Source: Cystobacter ferrugineus (GTDB taxonomy: Bacteria; Myxococcota; Myxococcia; Myxococcales; Myxococcaceae). From it: 64,000 nt of DNA. Shown one piece after another: positions 17,628 to 26,685 of this stretch. A program made the position numbers and the translations under genes. Numbering within the stretch: position 1 is the stretch's first letter; each line of letters starts with the position of its first letter. The stretch covers positions 361,935-425,934 of the forward strand of contig NZ_MPIN01000008.1 of assembly GCF_001887355.1 (NCBI RefSeq), read 5' to 3'. The notes under the pieces were generated by a model. The model searched no databases, had not been told where the DNA came from, and was given only the letters and a program-made list of their open reading frames with translations.

Positions 17628-18446
17628 GTGGACACGTTTCGATTCTTCCCACTGTTGATGTTGGCATTCGCGATGGGCGTGGTGGCCTACTGGCTGCTCG
17701 TGCTCAAGGTGGTCGTCCCCGAGGGCTTCACGGCCCTGCTCTACCGCCAGGGCCGTTTCGTGCGCGTGCTGAACCCAGGAGCCCATTGGCTGCCGCGCCA
17801 GGGCCACGACACGCAGCAGGTGGACATGCGCCAGCGCGCTCTCACCGTGCCCGGCCAGGAGGTGCTCAGCCAGGAGCAGGTGGGCCTCAAGGTGAGCATC
17901 GCCGTGCGCTTCGCGGTGGCCGAGCCCGAGCCAGCCCTGCACCGCGTGCAGAACTTCACGGAAACGCTCTACCTGGTCGCACAGCTCGCGCTGCGCGAGG
18001 AGGTGAGCCGTCATCCCCTGGAGGAGTTGGCGGCGGGCCGCGTTGACCTGGGCCAGCGGCTGCGCGAGCGGGTGGCCGGCGAGGTGCGCGCGTTCGGCCT
18101 CTCGGTGGAGGCGGTGGAGGTGAAGGACGTGATGCTGCCGGCGGATCTGCGCCGCGCCTTCTCCGAGTTGCTCAAGGCGAAGAAGGAAGCGCAGGCCATG
18201 CTGGAGAAGGCACGGGGCGAGTCGGCGGCCCTGCGCAACCTGGCCAACGCGGCGAGACTGGTGGAGCAGCATCCATCGCTGCTCGACCTGCGCATGCTGC
18301 AGACGCTCGGGGGCGCGAGCACCACGCCCGGCAACACCTTCGTCCTCGGCGTGGGCGCGGAACTGTCACCCCGCGCGCGCAAACGCCCGGCCCCGGGTGG
18401 AACGACAGTGCCGCCCCCCGAGGAGGACGAACCCGGAGCCACCTGA
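17628..18446 (+). CDS. SPFH/band 7 (slipin-like) membrane protein
   Basis: 272 residues from GTG 17628, which follows an ACGAGGTAGG ribosome site. One N-terminal membrane anchor (~5-27) is followed by an SPFH domain ('GFTALLYRQGRFVRVLNPGAHW', 'QVDMRQRALTVPGQEV') and a helical oligomerisation region with 'LKAKKEAQAMLEKARGE'. The C-tail is Pro- and Glu-rich. The order matches bacterial slipins, which form ring assemblies on the membrane and often pair with NfeD proteases, but no nfeD gene is adjacent. It may share a transcript with the EF-Tu paralogue. Confidence 0.88.
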   Translation: MDTFRFFPLLMLAFAMGVVAYWLLVLKVVVPEGFTALLYRQGRFVRVLNPGAHWLPRQGHDTQQVDMRQRALTVPGQEVLSQEQVGLKVSIAVRFAVAEPEPALHRVQNFTETLYLVAQLALREEVSRHPLEELAAGRVDLGQRLRERVAGEVRAFGLSVEAVEVKDVMLPADLRRAFSELLKAKKEAQAMLEKARGESAALRNLANAARLVEQHPSLLDLRMLQTLGGASTTPGNTFVLGVGAELSPRARKRPAPGGTTVPPPEEDEPGAT

Positions 18447-18448
18447 GC

Positions 18449-18477
18449 GCGGGGTCTCACTTCTTGTCGAGACCCGC
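18449..18477. terminator. Hairpin between convergent genes
   Basis: GCGGGGTCTC (18449-18458) pairs with GAGACCCGC (18469-18477) with one unpaired G. It lies 3 bp after the slipin-like stop and before the 3' end of the histidine kinase gene. There is no clear T-run. Confidence 0.45.
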
Positions 18478-18552
18478 AGCTCCGCCGCGATTCCCCAGGT
18501 CCTGGTTGTGGACGCACCCCGACGTCCGCACCCATGTCCGCACTCGCGTACC

Positions 18553-20904
18553 TCAAGCCCTCGGGCTGACAGTCTCGCACGAGGTTCTCTCCGCAGAAGG
18601 TTGTCGCTCGGGCAGACGTGGCAGACACAAGCGCACGCGGGTTCCCACTCCCTCGCGGCTGTCCAGTTCCAGGCGGCCTCCGTGTTGCAGGACGATGCCC
18701 CGGGCCAGGAACAATCCCAGGCCCAGTCCCCCGCGATCATGGGGCGTGCCCGCATGGGCGCGATAGAAGCGCTCGAAGACCCGCTCCCGTTGTTCCGTCG
18801 GGATGCCGATGCCCTTGTCGTAAATGGAGATCTCCACCTCGTCACCCTCCAGGGTGAGGGCAACCTCCACACCCTCACCCACGGGTGAGTAGCGTGCGGC
18901 GTTGTCGAGCAACTCGGTGAGCGCTTGCAGCAGCCTCGCACGATCTCCGAACACCCACGTCTTGGGGAGCCGCTGGAGATGGATGGGATTGTGCGGGTGA
19001 TTGGCGGCCGTCCGCGCGATGGCAGCATCCACCAGCGCGCACAACTCCACCTCCTCCTTCTCGAAGCGCAACTGACCACTCTGGAGCTGGGAGGCATCGA
19101 GCAGCGTCCGCACCAGCCGATCCATGCGATCCACACCGCGGCAGATGCCCTCGAGCAACCTGCACAGGGCGGAGGAGGGAGTTTCCGTACGCCGGGCGAG
19201 CTGCGCGAAAGACTTCATCACCGTCAGGGGCGTCTTCAGCTCGTGCGCGGCCATCCTCGCGAAGTCGCCCTGGAGACGCTCCAGCTCGATGGCCTGGGTG
19301 ATGTCGCGCGCCACCGACACGGCGGCGACGACACGGCCCGATTCGTCGCGGATGGGCGCGGAGTTCAGCCGGAGGACGAGTTGCTGGGGAGATTCAGGCC
19401 TGGTGATGATGAGCTCCGTGTCGCACACCTGCTCGCCCCGAAGTGAGCGGACCATGGGCAGGGCGTCAAAGGGAATGTCCTGCCCATCCAGCCCCCGGGG
19501 GCGATGGTGCGGATACACGGTGTCCAGCCGGATTCCCTCGTGCGCCGCCCGCCCGAAGAGTGTCAGCGCGGCCCGGTTGGCGAGGGTGATGACTCCCACG
19601 GAATCGGTCACGATGACGGCGTCGACCATGCCCTCCAGGATGGCCTGGAACTCCGCCGAGCGCTGCCGAACCTGGGCGAGCAACCTCTGCCGCTCCTCTT
19701 CCTGACGCTGACGCTCGGCGAGGGTGCGCATCAGGGAACGGGTCCGTTCCGAGCGAGCCATGGCCAGGCCACTTGCCCCCAGCCCCCCCCAGAGCACCAC
19801 GCACAGGGCAACCACCAACCCCCACTGTCGACGCACGGCCTTGAACAGCACGCCTTCGTCCGTCGAAGCGAAGACCCTCCAGCCCACCCGGGGGACGCTC
19901 ACCTCGGAGAGGTGCCGCCCTCGATCCAATCCCTGTTCGTGTTCCCACGTCCGCAGATCCACGAGGGTAAGCTCGCACAGGCACCGCACGGATCTGCCCC
20001 GCGCTCGTGCCCAAGCGAGCAGACGCTCCTCCTGCGGGTGGGCGAGGAGCGCGCCAGCGGGGCTGGCGACATAGAGACTCTCCGAGGGAGAATGGTTGGC
20101 CTCGAGGATCATGTCCTTGAACTGTGAGAGGAAGAGGTCCACGGTCGCCACCCCGCGCAACTGGCCCCGGTCGTCGAAGACGGCCCTCGAGAGCGTCTCG
20201 TAAGCCTGGTCTTCTTCGACGTAGGGCTCGGAGATGACGATGCGGCCCCCGCTCGTGCGCGCCTGCTGGTACCAGGACTGCTGGAAGTAGTCGTAGGCAG
20301 GCGTGGACCACTCATAGGTGAGGACCGGAGGACCTCCACGTCTCGCCACGTCCCGGTGGACGTAGGGTCCCATGTAGCGAACCCCCGGCACGAGCTGACC
20401 GGGCTCGAACCACACGCCGAGCCCATAAACGGCACTCTCCGGCGCGGAGGCCAGTAGGCGGCGCATCAACTCCTCGAGCACGTGCTTTTCCGAGAAGTGA
20501 CCCGCGAGCACGGCCAGGGTGTCCATGAGCTGATCGGCGCCACGAAGCGTGGTGCCCAGCTCCGACGCCAGTTCCTGGGTGCGAGCCTTCTGTTGGGCCA
20601 GGGCCTCTTGCTGCTGGCCGTGACGGACCCTGCTGTCGAAATCGAGCAATCCGATCGTGAGCAGCACCCCTACCGCCACCATCAGCAGCAGGGCGAGCGA
20701 GAGCGACCAGCGCGCGGTTGCTTCCTCGCGGCTCGAGGAAGCGCGGTCGTGGATGCGAAACGGGTCGATGATTCCCTCCGGTCCAACCTTGATGGGTGAG
20801 AGCGGAAGAGCGCTCTGCCAAGGCGGGCGGGGGATGGGCTCGTTCGTGAGCCCGAGCGGTTGTCGCTCGGCAAGCGCCCGACCACCTGATGCGTGAACGC
20901 ACAT
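18553..20904 (-). CDS. dCache-PAS sensor histidine kinase
   Basis: 783 residues. TM1 ~66-87, a ~270-residue periplasmic double-Cache sensor, TM2 ~361-382, a coiled coil, a PAS domain (~415-535), HisKA with phospho-acceptor His554 in 'MAAHELKTPLT', and HATPase with N-box Asn668 ('LTELLDNAARYSP'), G1 Asp696 ('DKGIGIP') and G2 'GGLGLGLF'. The ~65 cytoplasmic residues before TM1 are unusually long, so the true start may be further in; ATG 20904 has no strong ribosome site. No response regulator is adjacent, so it is an orphan kinase. The Cache fold suggests a small-molecule ligand. Confidence 0.9.
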   Translation of the reverse strand: MCVHASGGRALAERQPLGLTNEPIPRPPWQSALPLSPIKVGPEGIIDPFRIHDRASSSREEATARWSLSLALLLMVAVGVLLTIGLLDFDSRVRHGQQQEALAQQKARTQELASELGTTLRGADQLMDTLAVLAGHFSEKHVLEELMRRLLASAPESAVYGLGVWFEPGQLVPGVRYMGPYVHRDVARRGGPPVLTYEWSTPAYDYFQQSWYQQARTSGGRIVISEPYVEEDQAYETLSRAVFDDRGQLRGVATVDLFLSQFKDMILEANHSPSESLYVASPAGALLAHPQEERLLAWARARGRSVRCLCELTLVDLRTWEHEQGLDRGRHLSEVSVPRVGWRVFASTDEGVLFKAVRRQWGLVVALCVVLWGGLGASGLAMARSERTRSLMRTLAERQRQEEERQRLLAQVRQRSAEFQAILEGMVDAVIVTDSVGVITLANRAALTLFGRAAHEGIRLDTVYPHHRPRGLDGQDIPFDALPMVRSLRGEQVCDTELIITRPESPQQLVLRLNSAPIRDESGRVVAAVSVARDITQAIELERLQGDFARMAAHELKTPLTVMKSFAQLARRTETPSSALCRLLEGICRGVDRMDRLVRTLLDASQLQSGQLRFEKEEVELCALVDAAIARTAANHPHNPIHLQRLPKTWVFGDRARLLQALTELLDNAARYSPVGEGVEVALTLEGDEVEISIYDKGIGIPTEQRERVFERFYRAHAGTPHDRGGLGLGLFLARGIVLQHGGRLELDSREGVGTRVRLCLPRLPERQPSAERTSCETVSPRA

Positions 20905-21009
20905 CCCAGCGGCGGAAGGCCATGCACGAGCCGACTACTCCCTGCCCCCCCAGGCTCATTCAAGTCAGCCGACCGTTTCAATCGAGCGACCCAGGCGCAC
21001 AATCGAGCC

Positions 21010-22002
21010 TTATCGAGCCTCCTCGGGCTCCTTGTTGAGCATGCGCTCGATTTCGGAGATGACCTCCGGGGGGAGAGGCCCCTTCTCGAGGGCTCCGACA
21101 TTTTCTTCGACCTGCGCCACGGTTCGGAATCCGGGAATCGGCAAGGTGCGGTTCGATCGGCCCCAGAGCCAGCCGAGCGCGCCCTGCGTGAGCGTGCGGC
21201 CGTCCGAGCTCAGGAGATCGCGGATCCGCTCCAAACGCCGCGCGTAGGATGGAACAATCTGTCCGTCCTTGAAGAAGTCGAGCCAGGGCAGGTTGTGGCC
21301 GCGGATGTCATTCTTTGGCAGCGCCTCGCCGCTCTTGAACTTGCCACTCAGCAGACCCATTGCCAGTGGCGAGCGGTTGATTGAAAGCAGCCCCTTCTGC
21401 TCCACCACGGACAGGATGTCGGTCGCTGGGTTGAAGACGTTCATCGCGTGCTGGATCGCGACGAAGCCTTCCCGGTTGGCGAAGGCCGCGGCCCGGTCGG
21501 GAAAATCCGTGCTCCACCCGTAAGCTCCGACCATCCCCTTCGCGCGCAGCCGCTCCAGCAGATCGAAGATCGGCCCGGCCGTGTCGATCGGCAGAGCGCT
21601 GAGGTGGAGTTGCATCAGATCGATGCGCTCCCGTCGCAGTCGCCGCAGCGACGTGTGGACGATCGCCTCTAGCTTGTCCGGAGCCGTCTCGTCGGCCAGC
21701 GCCTGCTTGGTTACTGGATCCACGACGTGTCCAAACTTGGTGGCGACGAGCACGTCGTTCCGGCCTTCCAGTGCCCGCCCGAGCACCTCCTCGGACCGGC
21801 CGCCGCCATAGTTCGACGCGGTGTCGAAGAAGCGCACGCCCAGATCGAGAGCACGGTGGATGGCCGCGATGGACTCATTGTCGTCGACCTCGCCCCAGCC
21901 AAGTGCGACATCGCCGGCGAAGAAGGGGCCGCCGATGGCCCAGCAGCCAAGCCCAAGCGCGGGAATGGTTTGGCCATTCCAGAGAGTGCGATTTACCGTC
22001 AT
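21010..22002 (-). CDS. Aldo/keto reductase
   Basis: 330 residues from ATG 22002, which follows AAGGA at the right distance. The catalytic tetrad is visible: Asp60 ('RFFDTASNYGGG'), Tyr65, Lys89 ('VATKFGH') and His133 ('MQLHLSAL'). The C-terminal NADPH-binding segment includes 'IPGFRTVAQVEENVGAL'. The insertions and length match the AKR11/AKR12-like 'aldo/keto reductase' branch with oxidoreductase activity on sugars or ketones. It is divergent from the GH97 glycosidase, so a link to sugar metabolism is possible but not shown. Confidence 0.9.
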   Translation of the reverse strand: MTVNRTLWNGQTIPALGLGCWAIGGPFFAGDVALGWGEVDDNESIAAIHRALDLGVRFFDTASNYGGGRSEEVLGRALEGRNDVLVATKFGHVVDPVTKQALADETAPDKLEAIVHTSLRRLRRERIDLMQLHLSALPIDTAGPIFDLLERLRAKGMVGAYGWSTDFPDRAAAFANREGFVAIQHAMNVFNPATDILSVVEQKGLLSINRSPLAMGLLSGKFKSGEALPKNDIRGHNLPWLDFFKDGQIVPSYARRLERIRDLLSSDGRTLTQGALGWLWGRSNRTLPIPGFRTVAQVEENVGALEKGPLPPEVISEIERMLNKEPEEAR

Positions 22003-22343
22003 GGAATTTTTCCTTGTTGATGGTTCCAGACATGGGCACGGACGATGTGCCGTGCCGGATTCACGGTTATAGGCAACTCCCGCGGAGAAGGAAGTCCGGA
22101 GAAGGGTGTCAGGCAACTCGTAGGCGTCAGAGGCGAGGTGCCGGAGCGAATCCTTCGACACCTTCTACGGCCTTCATCTACGCCTTTGCGCTCCGCCCGC
22201 GCGCCAGAGTGCCCACGGACGTTGTGTCGGGTGTCGTGCGGAACGCGTCTCTCGACATCTTCACAGCTCGACACCGAAGAAAGCGTTCTCGAGGATCTCT
22301 CGGTGATACCCGGAACACCCACCGTCGAGCCCTGGAGAACAAG
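22003..22343. promoter_or_regulatory. Divergent promoter region between the reductase and GH97 genes
   Basis: 341 bp with no supported gene. On the minus strand CCTATAACC (about 22060-22068) is a plausible -10 for the reductase, without a clear -35. A short repeat, GGCAACTC, occurs twice (about 22072 and 22112). Toward the glycosidase the last 14 bases contain GGAGAAC followed by a TTG start. The region is less GC-rich than its neighbours. Confidence 0.35.
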
Positions 22344-25055
22344 TTGAAGCGAACACCGCTATCGAGAATCAGGCTTTCGCGGGTCGCCGGAGCTGCTACG
22401 GCACTCGTGCTCAACACCGTGGTCCCGGCGATCGGATCCGCCGCGGAAAACCCTCCCCGGACGCTCATCACGGAGAACTCCTGGACGCTCACCGCGCCCA
22501 CGGCGGGTGCTCCATCCGCGAGGGTGGAACTCAATCCCTCGAGCGGAACACTGACCCTGTCCGCGTTCCGGGGCGTCCAGACGGTCCTTGCTCCGGCGGC
22601 CCTGGGTCTGCGAACCACCCAGGCCGATCTCACCCGGGGACTGAGCCCGCTGGGGCGCAGCGATCGCACGGTGCTCGAGTGGTACACCATGACGACCGGG
22701 AAACGGCGCGTACGCTCGGCGGTGATGACCGAGACACGGCTGGCCTTCGCGAACGCCAGCGGTGCGCGTCTGGACCTGCTCGTACGGATTTCCGCGGACG
22801 GAGTCGCCTATCGTTACGAGGTTCCCGACCCAACCGGCGTCACGGTGACGAGCGAGGCATCCGCGTTCTCGGTACCGGCCAACTCCACCGCGTGGCTCCT
22901 GCCCTACAACGCGCAGTACGAACAGGCCCGGATCGAAACGACGGCGGGCGCCGCGCCCCCCCGTGACTACGGCTACCCCTCCCTGTTCAAGGTCGGCGAC
23001 AACTTCGTGCTCCTCACCGAGTCCGATGTGGATGGCCGCTATGCTGGCAGCCGGCTCGTGCACGAGGGGTCCGGCTCCTACCAGGTCGTGCTGGCCGATG
23101 CGCAGGTCCACTCCTCGGGAGCACTGCGGACCCCCTGGCGTACCGCGATCATCGGCGACCTCGCCACGGTGACCGAGTCGACCCTGGTGGATGACCTCGC
23201 CTCCCCCGCCCGGTTCACCGACACCTCGTGGATCCGCCCCGGCAAGTCCGCCTGGTCCTGGTTGAGTGAGAATTCGAGCCCGGGCGACTTCGAGCGGCAG
23301 AAAGCCTACGTGGACTTCGCCGCGCGCAACGGCTGGTCCTATGTCCTGGTCGATGAGGGCTGGAGCAGCACCTGGGTGCCCGAGCTGACCCGCTACGCAC
23401 GCGCCAAGGGGGTCGACATCCTGCTGTGGTTCCACTGGACCCGGCTGGACACCCCACAGGAGCGCGATTCCTGGCTGCCGCTGGTGCAATCCTGGGGCGT
23501 CAAGGGCGTCAAGGTCGACTTCATGGAGTCCGACTCCCAGTCACGCTACCAGTGGTACGACGCCGTGCTGGAGCGGACCGCGCAGCTGCGACTGATGATC
23601 AACTTCCACGGCTCGACGATTCCACATGGCCTGGCGCGCACCTGGCCGCACGTGATGACCATGGAGGCCGTCCGGGGTGCGGAGAACTGGCCCTCGCCGA
23701 ACACCAACCCGGTGCAGGTCTTCACCCGCAACGTGGTCGGCTCCATGGACTACACCCCGGTCACCTTCGAAGCCACCCACCGGGAGACATCGATCGCACA
23801 CGAAGTGGCGCTGTCGGTGGCCTACGAGTCCGGATGGCAGCATCTCGCCGACAAGCCGGAAGTCTACGAGCGCCATCCGCAAGCGCTGCGCTTCCTCAAC
23901 CAGGTTCCCACGGCGTGGGACGAGACCCGGTTCGTGGCGGGCAACCCCAGCAACGAAGCGGTGATCGCCCGGCGCAAGGGGGAGCGGTGGTTCGTCGGGG
24001 CGATCGCGGCCGGTGAGCCGCGAACGGTTTCCGCGCCGCTGCGCTTCCTCGGCGCGGGCCTGTGGCTGGTGGAGGTGGTCCGCGACGACGCTGGCGAGCA
24101 GCGCACCGACGTGCTCAGGGACCGGCGGATCATGAGCCCGTTCAACACGCTGTCGGTGAACGTGCGCCGCCACGGCGGGTTCGCGGCGATCATCTGCCGC
24201 TACATCCCGGGCCGGCAGACCTGTGACGAGCCCATCCGGCAGATTCCTCCGAGCGAGCTGACCGTCACGCCGACCGGGCCGGTGGAGGTCGAGAGCGGCT
24301 CCTTCGTGGAGGTCTCCGGTACCTTCACCGCTCCAGCAAGCACGTGGATCCGCGACGTCAAATTCGGCGTTCGTCCTCCCGTCGGCTGGTCGTCCCAGGG
24401 CGAGGAGCTCACCCGGTCCTTCATGGCTCCCGGGGAGAGCCTTCAGGGGCGATGGACGGTCCGGCTCGATCCGGGGAGTGGAAACAGCGGGCTCGGCGAC
24501 ATCGACCTTCCGATCGCGGCGGAGTTCCGGTTGCCTGGCGATGCGACGGGCACGCCACGAGTGCATGTGGAGCAGGCCGTGCGGACCTTCGTCCTGCCGC
24601 CAGCGCCCACCGGTAGCCCCTATGTCAGCGACCTTCCGTTCCTCTCCGAGACCAATGGGTACGGCCCGGTCGAACGAGACCGGTCCAACGGTGAAGCAGC
24701 CAGCGGCGACGGCAATCCGCTGACCATGGGAGGAGTCACCTACGCCAGGGGCCTGGGCACGCACGCGCCCTCGGAGGTGTCGATCTACCTCGGCCGGAAC
24801 TGCCAGAGCTTCACGGCCGACATCGGGCTCGACGACGAAACCACTCAGACGGGCTCGGTGACCTTCAAGGTGCTCGGTGACGGCGGGGTGCTGTATGACA
24901 GCGGCGTCATCCGGAGCAAGGGGCCGGCCAGGTCGATCTCCGTCGGCGTCTCCGGCGTGCGCATGCTGAGCCTTCAGGTCACCGATGGAGGCGACGGCAA
25001 GAATTTCGACCACGCCGACTGGGCGAACGCCCGGTTGTCGTGCGACGAATCCTAG
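22344..25055 (+). CDS. Secreted GH97 glycosidase with NEW3 and NPCBM domains
   Basis: 903 residues if the TTG at 22344 is the start: it follows GGAGAAC by 7 bases and is at once followed by a clear signal peptide ('KRTPLSRIRLSRVAGAATAL'). The GH97 N-terminal beta-sandwich is ~35-290, then the TIM barrel with 'GVKGVKVDFMESD' (Asp392) and 'VMTMEAVRGAE' (Glu441). An Asp at the end of that strand is what retaining alpha-galactosidase-type GH97 enzymes use as nucleophile, so retention is likely. The C-terminus has an alpha-galactosidase-associated NEW3 domain (~635-750) and an NPCBM carbohydrate-binding domain (~760-903). Signs of transfer: the domain set is typical of Actinobacteria and the start codon is rare. 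Confidence 0.88.
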   Translation: MKRTPLSRIRLSRVAGAATALVLNTVVPAIGSAAENPPRTLITENSWTLTAPTAGAPSARVELNPSSGTLTLSAFRGVQTVLAPAALGLRTTQADLTRGLSPLGRSDRTVLEWYTMTTGKRRVRSAVMTETRLAFANASGARLDLLVRISADGVAYRYEVPDPTGVTVTSEASAFSVPANSTAWLLPYNAQYEQARIETTAGAAPPRDYGYPSLFKVGDNFVLLTESDVDGRYAGSRLVHEGSGSYQVVLADAQVHSSGALRTPWRTAIIGDLATVTESTLVDDLASPARFTDTSWIRPGKSAWSWLSENSSPGDFERQKAYVDFAARNGWSYVLVDEGWSSTWVPELTRYARAKGVDILLWFHWTRLDTPQERDSWLPLVQSWGVKGVKVDFMESDSQSRYQWYDAVLERTAQLRLMINFHGSTIPHGLARTWPHVMTMEAVRGAENWPSPNTNPVQVFTRNVVGSMDYTPVTFEATHRETSIAHEVALSVAYESGWQHLADKPEVYERHPQALRFLNQVPTAWDETRFVAGNPSNEAVIARRKGERWFVGAIAAGEPRTVSAPLRFLGAGLWLVEVVRDDAGEQRTDVLRDRRIMSPFNTLSVNVRRHGGFAAIICRYIPGRQTCDEPIRQIPPSELTVTPTGPVEVESGSFVEVSGTFTAPASTWIRDVKFGVRPPVGWSSQGEELTRSFMAPGESLQGRWTVRLDPGSGNSGLGDIDLPIAAEFRLPGDATGTPRVHVEQAVRTFVLPPAPTGSPYVSDLPFLSETNGYGPVERDRSNGEAASGDGNPLTMGGVTYARGLGTHAPSEVSIYLGRNCQSFTADIGLDDETTQTGSVTFKVLGDGGVLYDSGVIRSKGPARSISVGVSGVRMLSLQVTDGGDGKNFDHADWANARLSCDES

Positions 25056-25071
25056 CCACTACGCCTGAGGT

Positions 25072-26685
25072 CTACCCGGATGGGGAGACAGGGCAGCCGT
25101 ACGACAGCAGTCTGCTCCCCGCCTCACCTGCGTTCCCACCAGGACTCGCGCCTCCCGCCCCGCCAGGCCCAAGGCCTTGCTCGGAGAGCGTCGTGGAGGA
25201 GACGACACTGGCATTCGGGCCGCACCACACGCCCACTGACGGGCCGCCGCCGCCACCTCCACCCGCACCGCCCTTGCCACCCTTGCCGCCCATGCCGCCG
25301 CTGCCACCCCGGCCGCCCGTGGTGTGGATGGTCTCGTAGAAGGGCGTTTCTTCCGCCTGGATGATCTCGAATCCTCCCGTCTCTCCGGTACCGCCCAAGC
25401 CGCCCAAGCCCCCCTCTCCACCCGCGCCGCCGCTGCCACCCGGGCCACCGCCGAGCACGCGCAGTTGCGTGCCTTCACCCACGGTCACCCGCGAATCGAC
25501 CAGGAGCAGCGAGATGGATGCCCCGCCGCCTCCACCTCCCCGCCCACCTGTGCCGCCGCAGCCACCGCCGCCACCACCACCACCACCACCACCGGCCGAG
25601 GGAGTGAAGAACGAGCTCTCACCGCGTCCGCCGCCGCCGCCGCCCCCTCCACCCTCTCCGGGGAGGCCCGCGTCACCGGCACCACCTTCTTGGTTGGGAC
25701 GCCATACCCCGTCCAGGGGATCCACTGTCCCCAGTCCACTGCCCCTCACGCCGGAGGAGCCCTTGGCGCCCATGGCTCCCGGGAGCCCGTCGCCACCCGG
25801 GTAGCCATCGCAATTGCAGTATTCGACGCCCGACCAGCAATGGATGCTCTCGTCACCGCCGCCCCCCGCTCCTCCGCTCGTATCGGGCTTGCCTGGATGG
25901 CCATCGTCGCCGCTGCTGTAGGTCGCGCCCCATCCACCCGCTCCGCCCGAGCGATCGCTCCCCGCACAGGTCGTCGTTCCCGCGTAGCCGGCGGAGCCCG
26001 CGCTGGTGCCATAGGCTGTGCCGCCGTTGCCTCCGTTCCCTCCACTCTGACCGGAAGTCCCGGAGCCGCCGTCCGCGCCCGGGGCCCCGAGGCCCGCCTC
26101 CAGCTCGACGTGGCGCAGTTCCACCCTGGAGGAGCGCAGCACGCGCAGGGCAATGGAGGGCTCACCGGGCGCGGTCCCGTTCGTGGAGTGGATGCTCACG
26201 TCCTCGAGCACGATGCCCGCGTCGGACAGGTCGCGCACGGTCAACCCCACCGAGCCACCCGCCAGTCGCGACCGTTGTCCCTCCCTGTGCACCCAGTCGC
26301 CGACCCCGCCATAGCCACCGCACAGGGACACAGGGACATCCAGGGTGAGTGCGGCCTCGTCGAACGACCCGCTTGCCAGGTAGATGGCCTGCTTGCCATG
26401 GCCCTGACCACTCCGGAGCCGCTGGAGTGCCTCCTCCAGTGTTCGCAGGGGCTCGTCCGGTGAGCCTGGATGGCCAGGAGCATCACTGCCCTTCACCGGA
26501 TCCACGAAGAGCCCGGTCTCGGCCACGCCGTTGCAGTTGGAGCTCACGGATTGTTCGTCTGGCGGGTTCTCCGGGTGGAGTTGGCGCCAGTCCTCCCGGG
26601 CCGCATCGAAATCCGCGCAGGCGGAGATGCCGGCGAGCAACACCGCCATCCCCAGGACGAGTCGTGGTTCAAGTGAAGAAGTCAT
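25072..26685 (-). CDS. Glycine-rich (PGRS-like) lipoprotein with a beta-helix segment
   Basis: 537 residues. Signal peptide with lipobox 'LLAGISACAD' (Cys23). Residues ~50-200 resemble the DUF1565/right-handed beta-helix type ('FVDPVKGSDAPGHPGSPDE', 'AIYLASGSFDEAALTL'). Residues ~200-520 are very Gly-rich (runs such as 'GGGGGGGGGR' and 'GGKGGKGGAGG') broken by short non-repetitive hydrophobic strands ('ASISLLLVDSRV'). Several Cys pairs lie in the rich part. It is probably cell-surface. It overlaps the upstream gene by 4 bp and so belongs to the operon driven by the conserved leader at 27609-27713. Confidence 0.8.
   Translation of the reverse strand: MTSSLEPRLVLGMAVLLAGISACADFDAAREDWRQLHPENPPDEQSVSSNCNGVAETGLFVDPVKGSDAPGHPGSPDEPLRTLEEALQRLRSGQGHGKQAIYLASGSFDEAALTLDVPVSLCGGYGGVGDWVHREGQRSRLAGGSVGLTVRDLSDAGIVLEDVSIHSTNGTAPGEPSIALRVLRSSRVELRHVELEAGLGAPGADGGSGTSGQSGGNGGNGGTAYGTSAGSAGYAGTTTCAGSDRSGGAGGWGATYSSGDDGHPGKPDTSGGAGGGGDESIHCWSGVEYCNCDGYPGGDGLPGAMGAKGSSGVRGSGLGTVDPLDGVWRPNQEGGAGDAGLPGEGGGGGGGGGRGESSFFTPSAGGGGGGGGGGGCGGTGGRGGGGGGASISLLLVDSRVTVGEGTQLRVLGGGPGGSGGAGGEGGLGGLGGTGETGGFEIIQAEETPFYETIHTTGGRGGSGGMGGKGGKGGAGGGGGGGPSVGVWCGPNASVVSSTTLSEQGLGPGGAGGASPGGNAGEAGSRLLSYGCPVSPSG

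Noticed and set aside
15762-18272. Long minus-strand frame across the EF-Tu and slipin genes
   Set aside because: Composition is Arg/His-rich and lacks any domain, while the plus strand has EF-Tu and SPFH motifs.
25400-25800. CRISPR-like appearance of short GC-rich repeats
   Set aside because: The repetition is irregular and comes from Gly codons of the glycine-rich lipoprotein; no fixed repeat or spacer length.
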